This document shows positions 41,266 through 49,381 of a stretch of DNA of 64,000 nt, piece after piece. The position numbers and the translations under genes are program-made. Location: assembly GCF_024519455.1 (NCBI RefSeq), contig NZ_JALJRY010000008.1:1-64000 (forward strand), read 5' to 3'. The notes under the pieces were generated by a model. It was not told the origin of the DNA. It was given only the letters and a program-made list of their open reading frames with translations, and did not search any database. Numbering within the stretch: position 1 is the first letter of the stretch; each line of letters opens with the position of its first letter. Source of the stretch: Streptomyces sp. STR69 (GTDB lineage Bacteria; Actinomycetota; Actinomycetes; Streptomycetales; Streptomycetaceae).

Positions 41266-42588
41266 ATGACCAGAGTGAGTGTGCGGAGCTCCCGCCGACT
41301 CGTCCGCGGCGGCATGCGCCGGATGGTTCCTCTCGCTGCTGTGGCCACGGCAGGGGCCCTGCTCCTCTCCGCCTGCGGGTCGGGCTCCGGCTCCGGCGGC
41401 ACCTCCAAGTCGCTGACCTTCTGGATCTCCACGGTCCCGGGGCAGGACGCGGGCTGGAAGAAGCTGGTGGCGCAGTACAAGAAGGAAGAGGGCGTCAGCG
41501 TCAAGCTCGTCAACATCCCCTACGACGGGTACCCGACGAAGCTGCACAACGCCGCACAGGCCAACTCCCTGCCGGATGTTGCCGACGTGCCCGCCCTCGA
41601 CCCGATCTGGTCGAGCAAGCTGATCGACCTCAGCTCCATCAGCGGCAACAAGGCCAACAACATCAACGCCAACTTCCTCGCCAAGGACTCGTCCGGCAAG
41701 GTGCTGGCCATCCCCTCGGACGTCACCGCGTCCGGCCTGTTCATCAACAAGTCGCTGTTCGAGAAGGCCGGCGTCGCCGTCCCGAGCTCGCCGTCGAACA
41801 CCTGGACCTGGACCGAGTTCATCGCGGCGGCCAACAAGGTCCGCGAGAAGACCGGCGCCAAGTACTCCCTCACCTTCGACCAGTCGCCGTCCCGGCTCCG
41901 CGCCATGGTGTACGAGATGGGCGGCAAGTACGTCCACGCGGACTCCTCCGGCAAGTTCTCGGTGGACGACGCGACCAAGAAGGCCGTGAAGTACTTCGTC
42001 GGACTCAACGACGACAAGACCATGCCGAAGTCGGTGTGGACGAGCGGCGCCGACCCGTCGGCCATGTTCCAGAGCGGTGACGTCGTCGCCTACTGGTCCG
42101 GTGTCTGGCAGGTCGCCTCCTTCGCGGACAGCATCAAGAAGTTCGACTGGGCCAGCGTCCCGACCCCGGCCCAGCCGGTGCAGGCCAGTGACGTCAACAG
42201 CGGCGGCATGATGGTGGGCTTCAACAACAACAGCGCGGCGTCCGCCGCCGCGAAGAAGTTCCTGTCCTGGGTGTACGAGCCCAAGCAGTACACCGAGCTG
42301 GTCGAGACCTCCGGGTTCCTCCCGGTCGAGAGCGGTCTGAGCCCGAAGTACCCCTTCAAGTCGGCGGCGGCGCAGGCGGCGTTCAAGCTGTACAACGAGG
42401 AGATCCCGCTGTACGCCCCGATCTCGGGCTACTTCAACGGCGCGCAGACGGCCTGGGTGCTGAAGGGCAAGAGCCTCGCCACCGACCCGACCAAGACGGA
42501 GCTCGGCAAGGCGATCAACGGCCAGCAGTCGGTCGACAAGGCCCTGCAGAACATCGTGGACGGCTACAACACGGCGGTCGGCGGCTGA
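41266..42588 (+). CDS. Sugar ABC importer, extracellular binding lipoprotein
   Basis: 440 residues from ATG 41266 with AAAAGGGA upstream. Lipoprotein signal MTRVSVRSSRRLVRGGMRR, hydrophobic core, LLLSACGSG with the lipidated Cys at about residue 37. Family-1 sugar-binding fold: LTFWISTVPGQDAGWKKLVAQYKKEEGVSVKLVNIPYDGYPTKLH, FINKSLFEKAGVAVP. Captures an oligosaccharide for the two downstream permeases. A stem-loop follows, which would let this protein be made in excess of the membrane parts. Confidence 0.94.
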   Translation: MTRVSVRSSRRLVRGGMRRMVPLAAVATAGALLLSACGSGSGSGGTSKSLTFWISTVPGQDAGWKKLVAQYKKEEGVSVKLVNIPYDGYPTKLHNAAQANSLPDVADVPALDPIWSSKLIDLSSISGNKANNINANFLAKDSSGKVLAIPSDVTASGLFINKSLFEKAGVAVPSSPSNTWTWTEFIAAANKVREKTGAKYSLTFDQSPSRLRAMVYEMGGKYVHADSSGKFSVDDATKKAVKYFVGLNDDKTMPKSVWTSGADPSAMFQSGDVVAYWSGVWQVASFADSIKKFDWASVPTPAQPVQASDVNSGGMMVGFNNNSAASAAAKKFLSWVYEPKQYTELVETSGFLPVESGLSPKYPFKSAAAQAAFKLYNEEIPLYAPISGYFNGAQTAWVLKGKSLATDPTKTELGKAINGQQSVDKALQNIVDGYNTAVGG

Positions 42589-42604
42589 TCGTAGGTCCAA
42601 GGGC

Positions 42605-42635
42605 CCGGGCGGCGGGATCGAACACCGCCGCCCGG
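42605..42635. terminator. Stem-loop between binding-protein and permease genes
   Basis: CCGGGCGGCGG (42605-42615) pairs perfectly with CCGCCGCCCGG (42625-42635) around a 9-base loop, and flanking GGGC/GCCC pairs extend the stem. It is 17 bases after the lipoprotein stop and 77 before the first permease start. Such structures lower read-through or stabilise the upstream mRNA, giving more binding protein than permease. Confidence 0.7.
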
Positions 42636-42711
42636 CCCTGGCCGCCCACGTTATGCCGGGCTCACGGTGTGAGCCCACAGCAATCCATCCACCAGCACGG
42701 AAGTCAGGAAG

Positions 42712-43626
42712 ATGACAAAAAGCGCCGCGGACGTGTCCGTGAGGCCGCCCAGGAAACGACGCAGCACCTACACCCTCGCGCCGCTCGTCCTCATCGCGGC
42801 CAACGTCGTGCTCTTCGCGCTGTTCTTCGTGTGGCCGGCGGTGATCGGGCTCGTCTACTCCTTCACGAACTACACCGGTGTGGGGGCGTTCCAGTTCATC
42901 GGGCTGGACAACTACCACAACCTGTTCGGGGACTCGACCTTCTACGACGCGCTGACCCGGACGCTGCTGTACGCCGTCCTGTTCGTCCCGCTGAACTTCG
43001 CGCTCTCGCTGCTCGCCGCCAATCTGGTGGTGAGCAAGAACGCCAAGGGCGCGTCCGTCGCCCGCGTCATCTTCTTCATCCCGTGGCTGCTGTCGCCCAT
43101 CGTCGTGGGTGTCCTGTGGCGATGGCTGTTCGGCGAGAACTTCGGACTGGTCAACTACGTCATCGAGAAGTTCGGCGGGTCGGCCGTTCCGTGGCAGTCC
43201 AACGCGGACCTGTCGTTGCTGGTGGTGGTGTTCGCGGCGTCCTGGGCCTGGACGGGCTTCTCGATGCTGCTGTTCATCGCGGCGATCAAGAACGTACCGG
43301 TGTCGTACTACGAGGCGGCCTCGCTCGACGGCGCCGGCCCCTGGCGGCAGTTCATCAGCATCACGCTGCCTAGCATCGCGCCCACCTCGTTCATCGTGAT
43401 CCTGCTCAACACGATCAACGCGATGAAGGAATACCCGGTGTTCGTCTCCCTCAACAACGGCGGACCCGGAACGTCGAACAACCTGCTGGTCCAGTACATC
43501 TATCAGACCGGCTTCCAACGGGGCCAGATCGGCTACGCGAGCGCCGCGTCGTTCGTGCTCATGCTCATCCTGATGGCCGTCGCGATCATCCAGCTGATCG
43601 TCAACCGACGGGTGGAGAACCGATGA
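42712..43626 (+). CDS. Sugar ABC importer permease (MalF type)
   Basis: 304 residues from ATG 42712, with a GGAAG site upstream. Six predicted membrane helices after a basic N-terminus (RPPRKRRS). ATPase-contact loop YEAASLDGAGPWRQFISITLPSIAPTS. Its stop overlaps the next start as ATGA, so the two permeases are translationally coupled. As in the first importer of this window, no ATPase gene is present; a shared MsiK-type ATPase is the likely energiser. Confidence 0.94.
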   Translation: MTKSAADVSVRPPRKRRSTYTLAPLVLIAANVVLFALFFVWPAVIGLVYSFTNYTGVGAFQFIGLDNYHNLFGDSTFYDALTRTLLYAVLFVPLNFALSLLAANLVVSKNAKGASVARVIFFIPWLLSPIVVGVLWRWLFGENFGLVNYVIEKFGGSAVPWQSNADLSLLVVVFAASWAWTGFSMLLFIAAIKNVPVSYYEAASLDGAGPWRQFISITLPSIAPTSFIVILLNTINAMKEYPVFVSLNNGGPGTSNNLLVQYIYQTGFQRGQIGYASAASFVLMLILMAVAIIQLIVNRRVENR

Positions 43627-44525
43627 CAACCACAGACATGCCGCGCAAGGTCGACGCCGGTTCCGGACGGGCCGTTTCCAAGAAGCGGCCCCGCGGTGCG
43701 AGCAGTGGTGGGCTCCGCCGGGCCGTACCCGCGACGACACTGCTGTGGATCCTGGCGTGCCTCTACGGGCTGCCGGTGCTGTGGTTCATCCTCAGCTCCC
43801 TCAAGCCGGCCAGTGACCTGTTCTCGTATCCGCTGACCTTCATTCCGCACAACCCCACCTTCTCGGGTTACTCCGCGGCGTGGCGCAGCGCCAACTTCTC
43901 CCAGTACTTCATCAACACGGCCATCGTGTGCGTGATCACGACGATCCTCACGGTGGGCGTCAGCTGCTGCACCGGGTACGCGCTGGCCAAGTACGACAAC
44001 AAATGGCTCAAGGCGTTCTTCATCTGCATCCTGGCCACCACGATGCTGCCGGGCGAGGTCATGCTCGCCCCCGAGTTCCTGGTGGTCCGCAACCTCGGCC
44101 TCTACAACTCGTTCGCCGGCATCATCCTCCCGGCCGTGCTCACCGCGACCGGCTGCTTCATGTTCCGCCAGTTCTTCATCACGGTCCCCGACGAACTCGT
44201 GGAAGCCGCACGCATCGACGGCGCCCGCGAACTGTCGATCTTCCTGCGGATCATGGTGCCGATCTCCCGGCCGATCATGCTGACCCTCGCGATCCTGTCC
44301 TTCCAGTGGCGGTGGAACGACTACATCTGGCCGCTGCTGATGCTGAACGACCCGAACAAGTTCACCGTGCAGATCGGCATCCAGAGCATCGTCGGCGCGC
44401 AGAACATCAACTGGTCGGTCCTGCTGGGCGCTTCGGTCATCTCGATGATCCCGCTGATCGTTATCTTCCTGGTCTTCCAGCGCTACGTCATGGGCGCCGA
44501 CATCAACGCCGGCCTGAAGGACTGA
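43623..44525 (+). CDS. Sugar ABC importer permease (MalG type)
   Basis: 300 residues from ATG 43623 overlapping the previous stop by four bases. Six membrane helices; ATPase-contact loop EAARIDGARELSIFLRIMVPISRP; C-terminus YVMGADINAGLKD is typical of MalG-type permeases. The start of the next gene (TTG 44528) lies 2 bases after its stop, tying the two large enzyme-like proteins to the importer. Confidence 0.94.
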   Translation: MTTTDMPRKVDAGSGRAVSKKRPRGASSGGLRRAVPATTLLWILACLYGLPVLWFILSSLKPASDLFSYPLTFIPHNPTFSGYSAAWRSANFSQYFINTAIVCVITTILTVGVSCCTGYALAKYDNKWLKAFFICILATTMLPGEVMLAPEFLVVRNLGLYNSFAGIILPAVLTATGCFMFRQFFITVPDELVEAARIDGARELSIFLRIMVPISRPIMLTLAILSFQWRWNDYIWPLLMLNDPNKFTVQIGIQSIVGAQNINWSVLLGASVISMIPLIVIFLVFQRYVMGADINAGLKD

Positions 44526-44527
44526 CC

Positions 44528-46258
44528 TTGTCCACCCCGATCGACCACGAGTTCGTCCGCGCGGTGGCCGGCGCGGCCGACCGGTCGGCCGCCCCGCTGG
44601 CGGCCGACCCCGACGGGCAACTCGCCGGTGTGACCCACCGCGTGCTGGCTCGCCGGGTGAAAACTCTGGTCGCGGCATACCGCTCCCCGGACTCGGCGCT
44701 GTACGACAGCCGTCTGGCCGTCGCCGCCGCGCTGGCCCACCTCGGCGCCCTCCGGGTCGCGCAGACCGGCACCGGCCTCTTCGCCGGCGGCGACAACGTG
44801 CAGTCACCGCCGGACTCCGCGTTCACCGTCAACGACGTGTGCGACGCGCACGTCCTCGCCGCCGACGCGGGTCCGGAACTGCGCGATGTCACGGCCGCGC
44901 TCGCCGAGATCGCCGGCGCCGCCTCCGCCGGCCTTCTGACCGGCGGGGTGCACACCCCGAACCACCGCTGGGAGCTGAGCGCGGCGCTCGCCCGTCTGCA
45001 CCGGTCGTTCCCGGACGACCGGCTCCTGGACCGCGTCGGGCAGTGGCTCGCCGAGGGCGTCGACATCGACGCGGAGGGCCTGTACTCCGAGCGCAGCGCC
45101 GTCTACGCCTCCCACGTCTCCAACCCGTCGCTGCTGCTGCTGGCCGACGTCCTCGACCGCCCCGACCTGCGGGACGCCGTCGAGCGCAACCTCACCGCGA
45201 CCCTGGACCTCATCAGACCGGACGGCACGGTGGAGACCGTCCACTCGCGACGGCAGGACCAGAAGGGGCGGTTCCCGCTGGCGCCCTACCTCGCGCACTT
45301 CCGGCTGCTCGCGATCCGTACCGGCCGGGGCGACCTCAGCCGAGCGGCGCGCTGGGCGGCGGCCGGCGGCATCGACGACCCCGACCTGCTCGCCGCGACC
45401 CTCCTCACCCCCGACCTGTGCCGCGAACTGCCGGCACCGGAGCCGGAACCCCTGCCCCGCCACCGGTACTTGACCACGGCACGCCTCGCCTCACGTACCT
45501 CCGCCACCGCGCACAGCGTCCTGTACGGCGGCTCGGACGTGCCCGAGCACCGGCGCATCCGCTCGGGCCTCGCCTGCAACCCCACCTTCCTGCGCCTGTT
45601 CGCCGGTGACGCCGTCCTCGACGCGGTCCGCCTCTCCCGGGGCTTCTTCGACCTCGGCCCGTTCCGAGCCGCCGACATGCAGCAGCTCGCCGACAACGAG
45701 TACCGGCTCACCGAAACCCTCACGGCCGCCTACTACCAGCCGCTCACGCCGGACCGACGACGGGACGACGGCGCCTACCGCATGGCGGACGAGGGGCGCT
45801 TCTCCGCCGCGCTGTCCTTCCCGGACCGCGCCCGCGACGAGGTCTCCCACACGACCCGCGTCGAAGCGGACCTGCGGGAGGACGGTGTCGACCTGCGCAT
45901 CGACATCAGCGGACCACGAGTGCCCTGGTCCCTCGAACTGACCTTCCGCGTGGAGGGAGTTGCCGAGGGAGTCGTGGAGGGCGCCGCACCGATCGGCGAC
46001 GGACGCTGGTGCCTGACGACCGGGCCGATGACCTACCGGGTCGGCGACGACGAGATCCGTGTCGAGGTCGACGTCGAGGCGGGCGAACCCCTCGCCGGTC
46101 CGGACCGCAACGACGTACTACGGTACGACCCGGGGCAGGACTACACCGTGGTGGGCGGCACCGACGCGACGACCGGGAACCGCGTCTACCTCGGCGGAAA
46201 CGGCCCTCAGACACTGAGCGTCGCACTGCGCACCAGCCGCCACGCACCCGCCATCTGA
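44528..46258 (+). CDS. Unassigned 576-residue cytoplasmic protein, helical barrel plus beta-sandwich (lyase-like layout)
   Basis: TTG start at 44528 (LSTPIDHEFVRAVAGAADRS), 2 bp after the permease stop, with AAGGA upstream. No signal peptide. The first about 380 residues are helical repeats with conserved-looking polar patches: GGVHTPNHRWELSAALARL, ERSAVYASHVSNPSLLLLAD, HSRRQDQKGRFPL. The last about 180 residues are beta-rich (VSHTTRVEADLREDGVDLRIDISGPRVPWSLELTFRVEG, WCLTTGPMTYRVGDDEIRVEV). This resembles (alpha/alpha) barrel plus sandwich enzymes such as heparinase II/III-like lyases, where Asn, His and Tyr are catalytic. The match is by layout only; I do not recognise a family. Probably acts on the sugar brought in by the importer. 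Confidence 0.7.
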   Translation: MSTPIDHEFVRAVAGAADRSAAPLAADPDGQLAGVTHRVLARRVKTLVAAYRSPDSALYDSRLAVAAALAHLGALRVAQTGTGLFAGGDNVQSPPDSAFTVNDVCDAHVLAADAGPELRDVTAALAEIAGAASAGLLTGGVHTPNHRWELSAALARLHRSFPDDRLLDRVGQWLAEGVDIDAEGLYSERSAVYASHVSNPSLLLLADVLDRPDLRDAVERNLTATLDLIRPDGTVETVHSRRQDQKGRFPLAPYLAHFRLLAIRTGRGDLSRAARWAAAGGIDDPDLLAATLLTPDLCRELPAPEPEPLPRHRYLTTARLASRTSATAHSVLYGGSDVPEHRRIRSGLACNPTFLRLFAGDAVLDAVRLSRGFFDLGPFRAADMQQLADNEYRLTETLTAAYYQPLTPDRRRDDGAYRMADEGRFSAALSFPDRARDEVSHTTRVEADLREDGVDLRIDISGPRVPWSLELTFRVEGVAEGVVEGAAPIGDGRWCLTTGPMTYRVGDDEIRVEVDVEAGEPLAGPDRNDVLRYDPGQDYTVVGGTDATTGNRVYLGGNGPQTLSVALRTSRHAPAI

Positions 46259-46308
46259 CCCCGACAACCACGCCACGGCCACCTCCGGTACGAAGGGCTG
46301 ATCCACCC

Positions 46309-48144
46309 GTGCACCTCCTCCACCAGCGCGGCCCGCTGCACAACCTCCCCGACACCCCGGAGGCCTACGACGCGGTCCTCGCCGACGTCGTCGAGCAGGC
46401 CCTGCGGCGCATCACACCGGAGGGCAACCTCGAACACCCCGACTGCTACGACGACATCGGGGACACGTCGCTCGGCATCACGTCACTGCTGGCCCTGGCC
46501 AACCAGCGCCTCGACGACCCGCGTCTCCCGGAAGCAGCCCTGCGCAGCCTGTACTTCCACCTCCGTGAGCGGGTGTTCACGGAGGACAACCCCGGCTACC
46601 CGAACCTGAAGGTGCGCAACTCCGGTCTCCCGTACGCCCGTTACGTGCTGGAGCCGGGAGCGCACCCGATCGGCGACTGGCCGAGCACGGTGTGGGCGCT
46701 GCTCCAGGTGGTCAATGTCGTCGCGGTGGGCGACAGCATCATCCACGACGAACTCCGCTATGAACTGGGCCAGTTGGCGCTCGGTTACTGGCGTTGGCTG
46801 ACCGAGGCCACCTTCTTCAATCCACAGGAGGCCGGCAACCAGGCGATCGGCTGCGTGGTCGGCGGTCTGATGCTGGCCCGCCAACTGCCCGGCGACGAGG
46901 GGAAGGCGGTCCACGAGCGCGCGCTGGGCCTCTATCGCGACGAGATCCGCGCCCACCGCGTGAGCGACCGCGGCGCCCTGCTCCCGCCAGAGCACGGTGG
47001 CGCGTACGACAACAACTACGGCCCGATCTCACTCTCCTTCCTCGCGCAGGCGCACATCGTCAGCGGCGAGGACGTCTTCGCCGAGGACGGGGAGGCGCTG
47101 GCCCGCTACATCGACGCCCGCCTCACCAACGGCGGCTTCGACAACGGCGGTCCGCGCTACAGCGAGCAGCACTCCGCCTTCGAGTCGGTCCTCGGTCTGC
47201 GCTACTTCGGCAGCCGTATCGGCGCGGACATCGGCCGCTACCGGGGCGACAGCCGCTGGGCCCGGCACGCGGTCAAGCCGGACGGGGGAGTGGACGGCCA
47301 CTTCGCGTGGATGCTGGTCTGGCAGATCCAGGACAGCACGCCCTGGCACCGCACCCCGTCGACGGAGGCGGTCCGTCATCAACTCCGCGCCGGAACCGTG
47401 TCGGTGGCCTTCGACAAGAAGATGACCCCGGCGGTGGTCGAGGCCGACGGCACGTACTACCTGCCCGCGGCCGTGAACCGGCAGCACGGATTCGGCCCGG
47501 TGCTCGACGGCTTCCTGCTGTGCCGCCCGATGGGCGAGGTACGGGTCCGTGACGTCCGCGCCGACGGCCTCACCGCCAAGCTGGTCACCAAGCCGGTCGT
47601 CGGCCGCGACCACGTCCTGCGGCACATCCGGTCCTTGTACGTCACCGACGGCACGCGACTGTGGACGACGGTCGCCGTCGAACGGCTCGACGGCGCACCG
47701 TACTTGCTCGCCGGGCTGCCCTACGCGGCGGACGACGGCGACCGGGTGCGCCGGACGGCCGAGGGCGACGTCACCGCCGCGGGCGCCCTGCGCCTCACCC
47801 ATCCGACCGGCGAGGGCCCGGACCACTTCGACGCCCGCTCCGAACTCTCCCAGCAGGAGGCGGCGTTCGCCCTCGCGGCCGACCCGCGCGGCTACGGCAA
47901 CCCCGACGAGGGCTGGAGCCACCTGGTCACCTCCACGGCTCTGGAAGCCGATCCGGCACCGGGCGCCCCGGAGGACCTGAACGTGTTCGTCGTCCGCTAC
48001 GGCCCCGGAACCGAACCGCTCACAGCCGAGTTCACGAGCGGCGAGAACGGTGAACTGACCGTCCGCACCGAGGCGTTCACCGCGGTGATCGGCGACGCGG
48101 CGGGCGACGCCCACGGGGAGCCGGAGCTGACGCTCCACGCGTGA
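46309..48144 (+). CDS. Unassigned 611-residue cytoplasmic protein, second helical-barrel/beta-sandwich member
   Basis: Start GTG 46309 (MHLLHQRGPLHNLPDTPEAYDAVLADVVEQALRRI), 50 bp after the previous gene. No signal peptide. A helical part (about 1-330) has LEHPDCYDDIGDTSLGITSLLALANQRL, FFNPQEAGNQAIGCVVGGLMLARQL, PPEHGGAYDNNYGPISLSFLAQAHI and GGPRYSEQHSAFESVLGLRYFGSRI, that is, conserved-looking Asn, Tyr and His clusters. A beta-rich part follows (GTVSVAFDKKMTPAVVEADGTYYLPAAVNRQHGF, SLYVTDGTRLWTTVAVERLDGAP). The layout matches glycan lyases or GH enzymes with an (alpha/alpha) barrel, but the family is not recognised. Operon partner of the importer. Confidence 0.7.
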   Translation: MHLLHQRGPLHNLPDTPEAYDAVLADVVEQALRRITPEGNLEHPDCYDDIGDTSLGITSLLALANQRLDDPRLPEAALRSLYFHLRERVFTEDNPGYPNLKVRNSGLPYARYVLEPGAHPIGDWPSTVWALLQVVNVVAVGDSIIHDELRYELGQLALGYWRWLTEATFFNPQEAGNQAIGCVVGGLMLARQLPGDEGKAVHERALGLYRDEIRAHRVSDRGALLPPEHGGAYDNNYGPISLSFLAQAHIVSGEDVFAEDGEALARYIDARLTNGGFDNGGPRYSEQHSAFESVLGLRYFGSRIGADIGRYRGDSRWARHAVKPDGGVDGHFAWMLVWQIQDSTPWHRTPSTEAVRHQLRAGTVSVAFDKKMTPAVVEADGTYYLPAAVNRQHGFGPVLDGFLLCRPMGEVRVRDVRADGLTAKLVTKPVVGRDHVLRHIRSLYVTDGTRLWTTVAVERLDGAPYLLAGLPYAADDGDRVRRTAEGDVTAAGALRLTHPTGEGPDHFDARSELSQQEAAFALAADPRGYGNPDEGWSHLVTSTALEADPAPGAPEDLNVFVVRYGPGTEPLTAEFTSGENGELTVRTEAFTAVIGDAAGDAHGEPELTLHA

Positions 48145-48147
48145 GCC

Positions 48148-48813
48148 TCAGATACGGGGCACGCCGTACGGCGAGGGCAGCGCGGCCGGGGGGATCACCA
48201 GATCCGCCCGGCCGCGCGTCGCAGCGACAAGGTCGGCGTTGTGCTGGTCGGTGCCCAACACCCAGGCCACGGCGGTCTCGTGGTCCTTGCCGAACTCCTC
48301 GTGCCGGGCGACGAGTCGGCTGACGCGTTCGCCTTCGTCGGCCTCGCAGAACCACACCTCGTCCAGACACGGCCGTACCCGCGCCCATGAACCCGCCTCC
48401 AGCAGCAGGTAGTTGCCCTCCGTCACCACCAGCCGGGCCGAGGGCAGCACGGGGATCGCGCCGGCGATCGGCTGCTCCAGAACCCGCTCGAAGCCCGGCG
48501 CGTACACGGTCTCGTCGGTCTCCTCGCGCAGCCTCCGCAGCAGTGCCGCGTACCCGGCCGCGTCGAAGGTGTCGGGCGCGCCCTTGCGCTCGCGGCGGCC
48601 GAGCCGGTCCAGTTCGACGTCGGCGAGATGGAAGCCGTCCATGGGGACATGCGCGACCCATGGCTCCCCGGTGCCGTTGAGCTCCCGCACCAGGTGTTCG
48701 GCCAGGGTCGTCTTGCCCGCGCCGGGGCTGCCCGAGATGCCGAGGACGGCACGCCGGCCGGGGCGGGCGAGAGCGGTGGCACGGGTGAGGAGGTCGTCGA
48801 AGGTCAGCGGCAC
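48148..48813 (-). CDS. P-loop nucleoside/sugar kinase (phosphoribulokinase/uridine-kinase-like)
   Basis: 221 residues from GTG 48813. Walker A GISGSPGAGKTTLAEHLVREL; MDGFHLADVELDRLGRRERKGAPDTFDAAGYAALLRRL is the characteristic substrate loop; LVVTEGNYLLLEAGSWARVRPCLDEVWFCEAD contains the Walker-B-like acidic strand end. Members phosphorylate nucleosides, pantothenate or sugars. Convergent with the preceding enzyme-like gene by 3 bp; it is not clearly part of that operon. Confidence 0.88.
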   Translation of the reverse strand: MPLTFDDLLTRATALARPGRRAVLGISGSPGAGKTTLAEHLVRELNGTGEPWVAHVPMDGFHLADVELDRLGRRERKGAPDTFDAAGYAALLRRLREETDETVYAPGFERVLEQPIAGAIPVLPSARLVVTEGNYLLLEAGSWARVRPCLDEVWFCEADEGERVSRLVARHEEFGKDHETAVAWVLGTDQHNADLVAATRGRADLVIPPAALPSPYGVPRI

Positions 48814-48926
48814 AGGGAGAGTGTGCCATCCGTCTCGGTCGCCCGGCCGGGGCGATGATGTGCCGAAGATCGGGGAGTCGGGTCAGCGAGAGACCATGGA
48901 GTGGGGGACAGGAACAGGAGCCGTCC

Positions 48927-49322
48927 ATGCCCGACGACGCGACACAGATCCGCGCCCTGATCACCGACTGGGCCGAGGCCGTCCACCGCGGCGACCTCGA
49001 CGGCGTACTGGCGGACCACACGGACGACCTCGTCATGTACGACGTCCCGCCACCCCACGCCGGCATCCACGGTCTCGCCGCCTACAGCGCCAGCTGGCCG
49101 CCGTTCTTCGAATGGCAGGCACAGGGTGCCCGCTTCGACATCGACACCCTCGACATCACGGCCGGTACGGACGTGGCATACGCCCATGCCCTGCTCCGGT
49201 GCGGCACCCCGGAGGAGCTCGCCGAAGACCCCACCCTGCGCCTGCGGCTCACCTTCGGGCTGCGCAAGGAGCACGGCCGTTGGCGGGTCGCACACGAACA
49301 CCACTCGTTCCCGCACGACTGA
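48927..49322 (+). CDS. SnoaL/NTF2-fold protein
   Basis: 131 residues from ATG 48927 with CAGGAG upstream. Opening IRALITDWAEAVHRGDLDGVLADHTDDLVMYDVPPPHAGIHGLAAYSASWPPFFEWQ followed by alternating strands ending RLTFGLRKEHGRWRVAHEHHSFPHD is the standard SnoaL-like cone-shaped fold. Probably a cytoplasmic enzyme or binding protein with unknown substrate. Not co-directional with a clear partner. Confidence 0.85.
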   Translation: MPDDATQIRALITDWAEAVHRGDLDGVLADHTDDLVMYDVPPPHAGIHGLAAYSASWPPFFEWQAQGARFDIDTLDITAGTDVAYAHALLRCGTPEELAEDPTLRLRLTFGLRKEHGRWRVAHEHHSFPHD

Positions 49323-49381
49323 CCTGCGCAGGACGCCTGGTGATCTACCGGCCGTCACCCGGGACCGACACAATCGCCCGC

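Noticed and set aside
40390..43740. A 1100-codon open frame on the minus strand opposite the ROK regulator and importer genes
   Set aside because: Its codons are Asp/Glu/Arg/Gly-rich shadow sequence of the real plus-strand genes, with no domains.
43880..44527. N-terminal extension of the first lyase-like protein
   Set aside because: It overlaps the MalG-type permease in another frame; the TTG start at 44528 fits the operon spacing.
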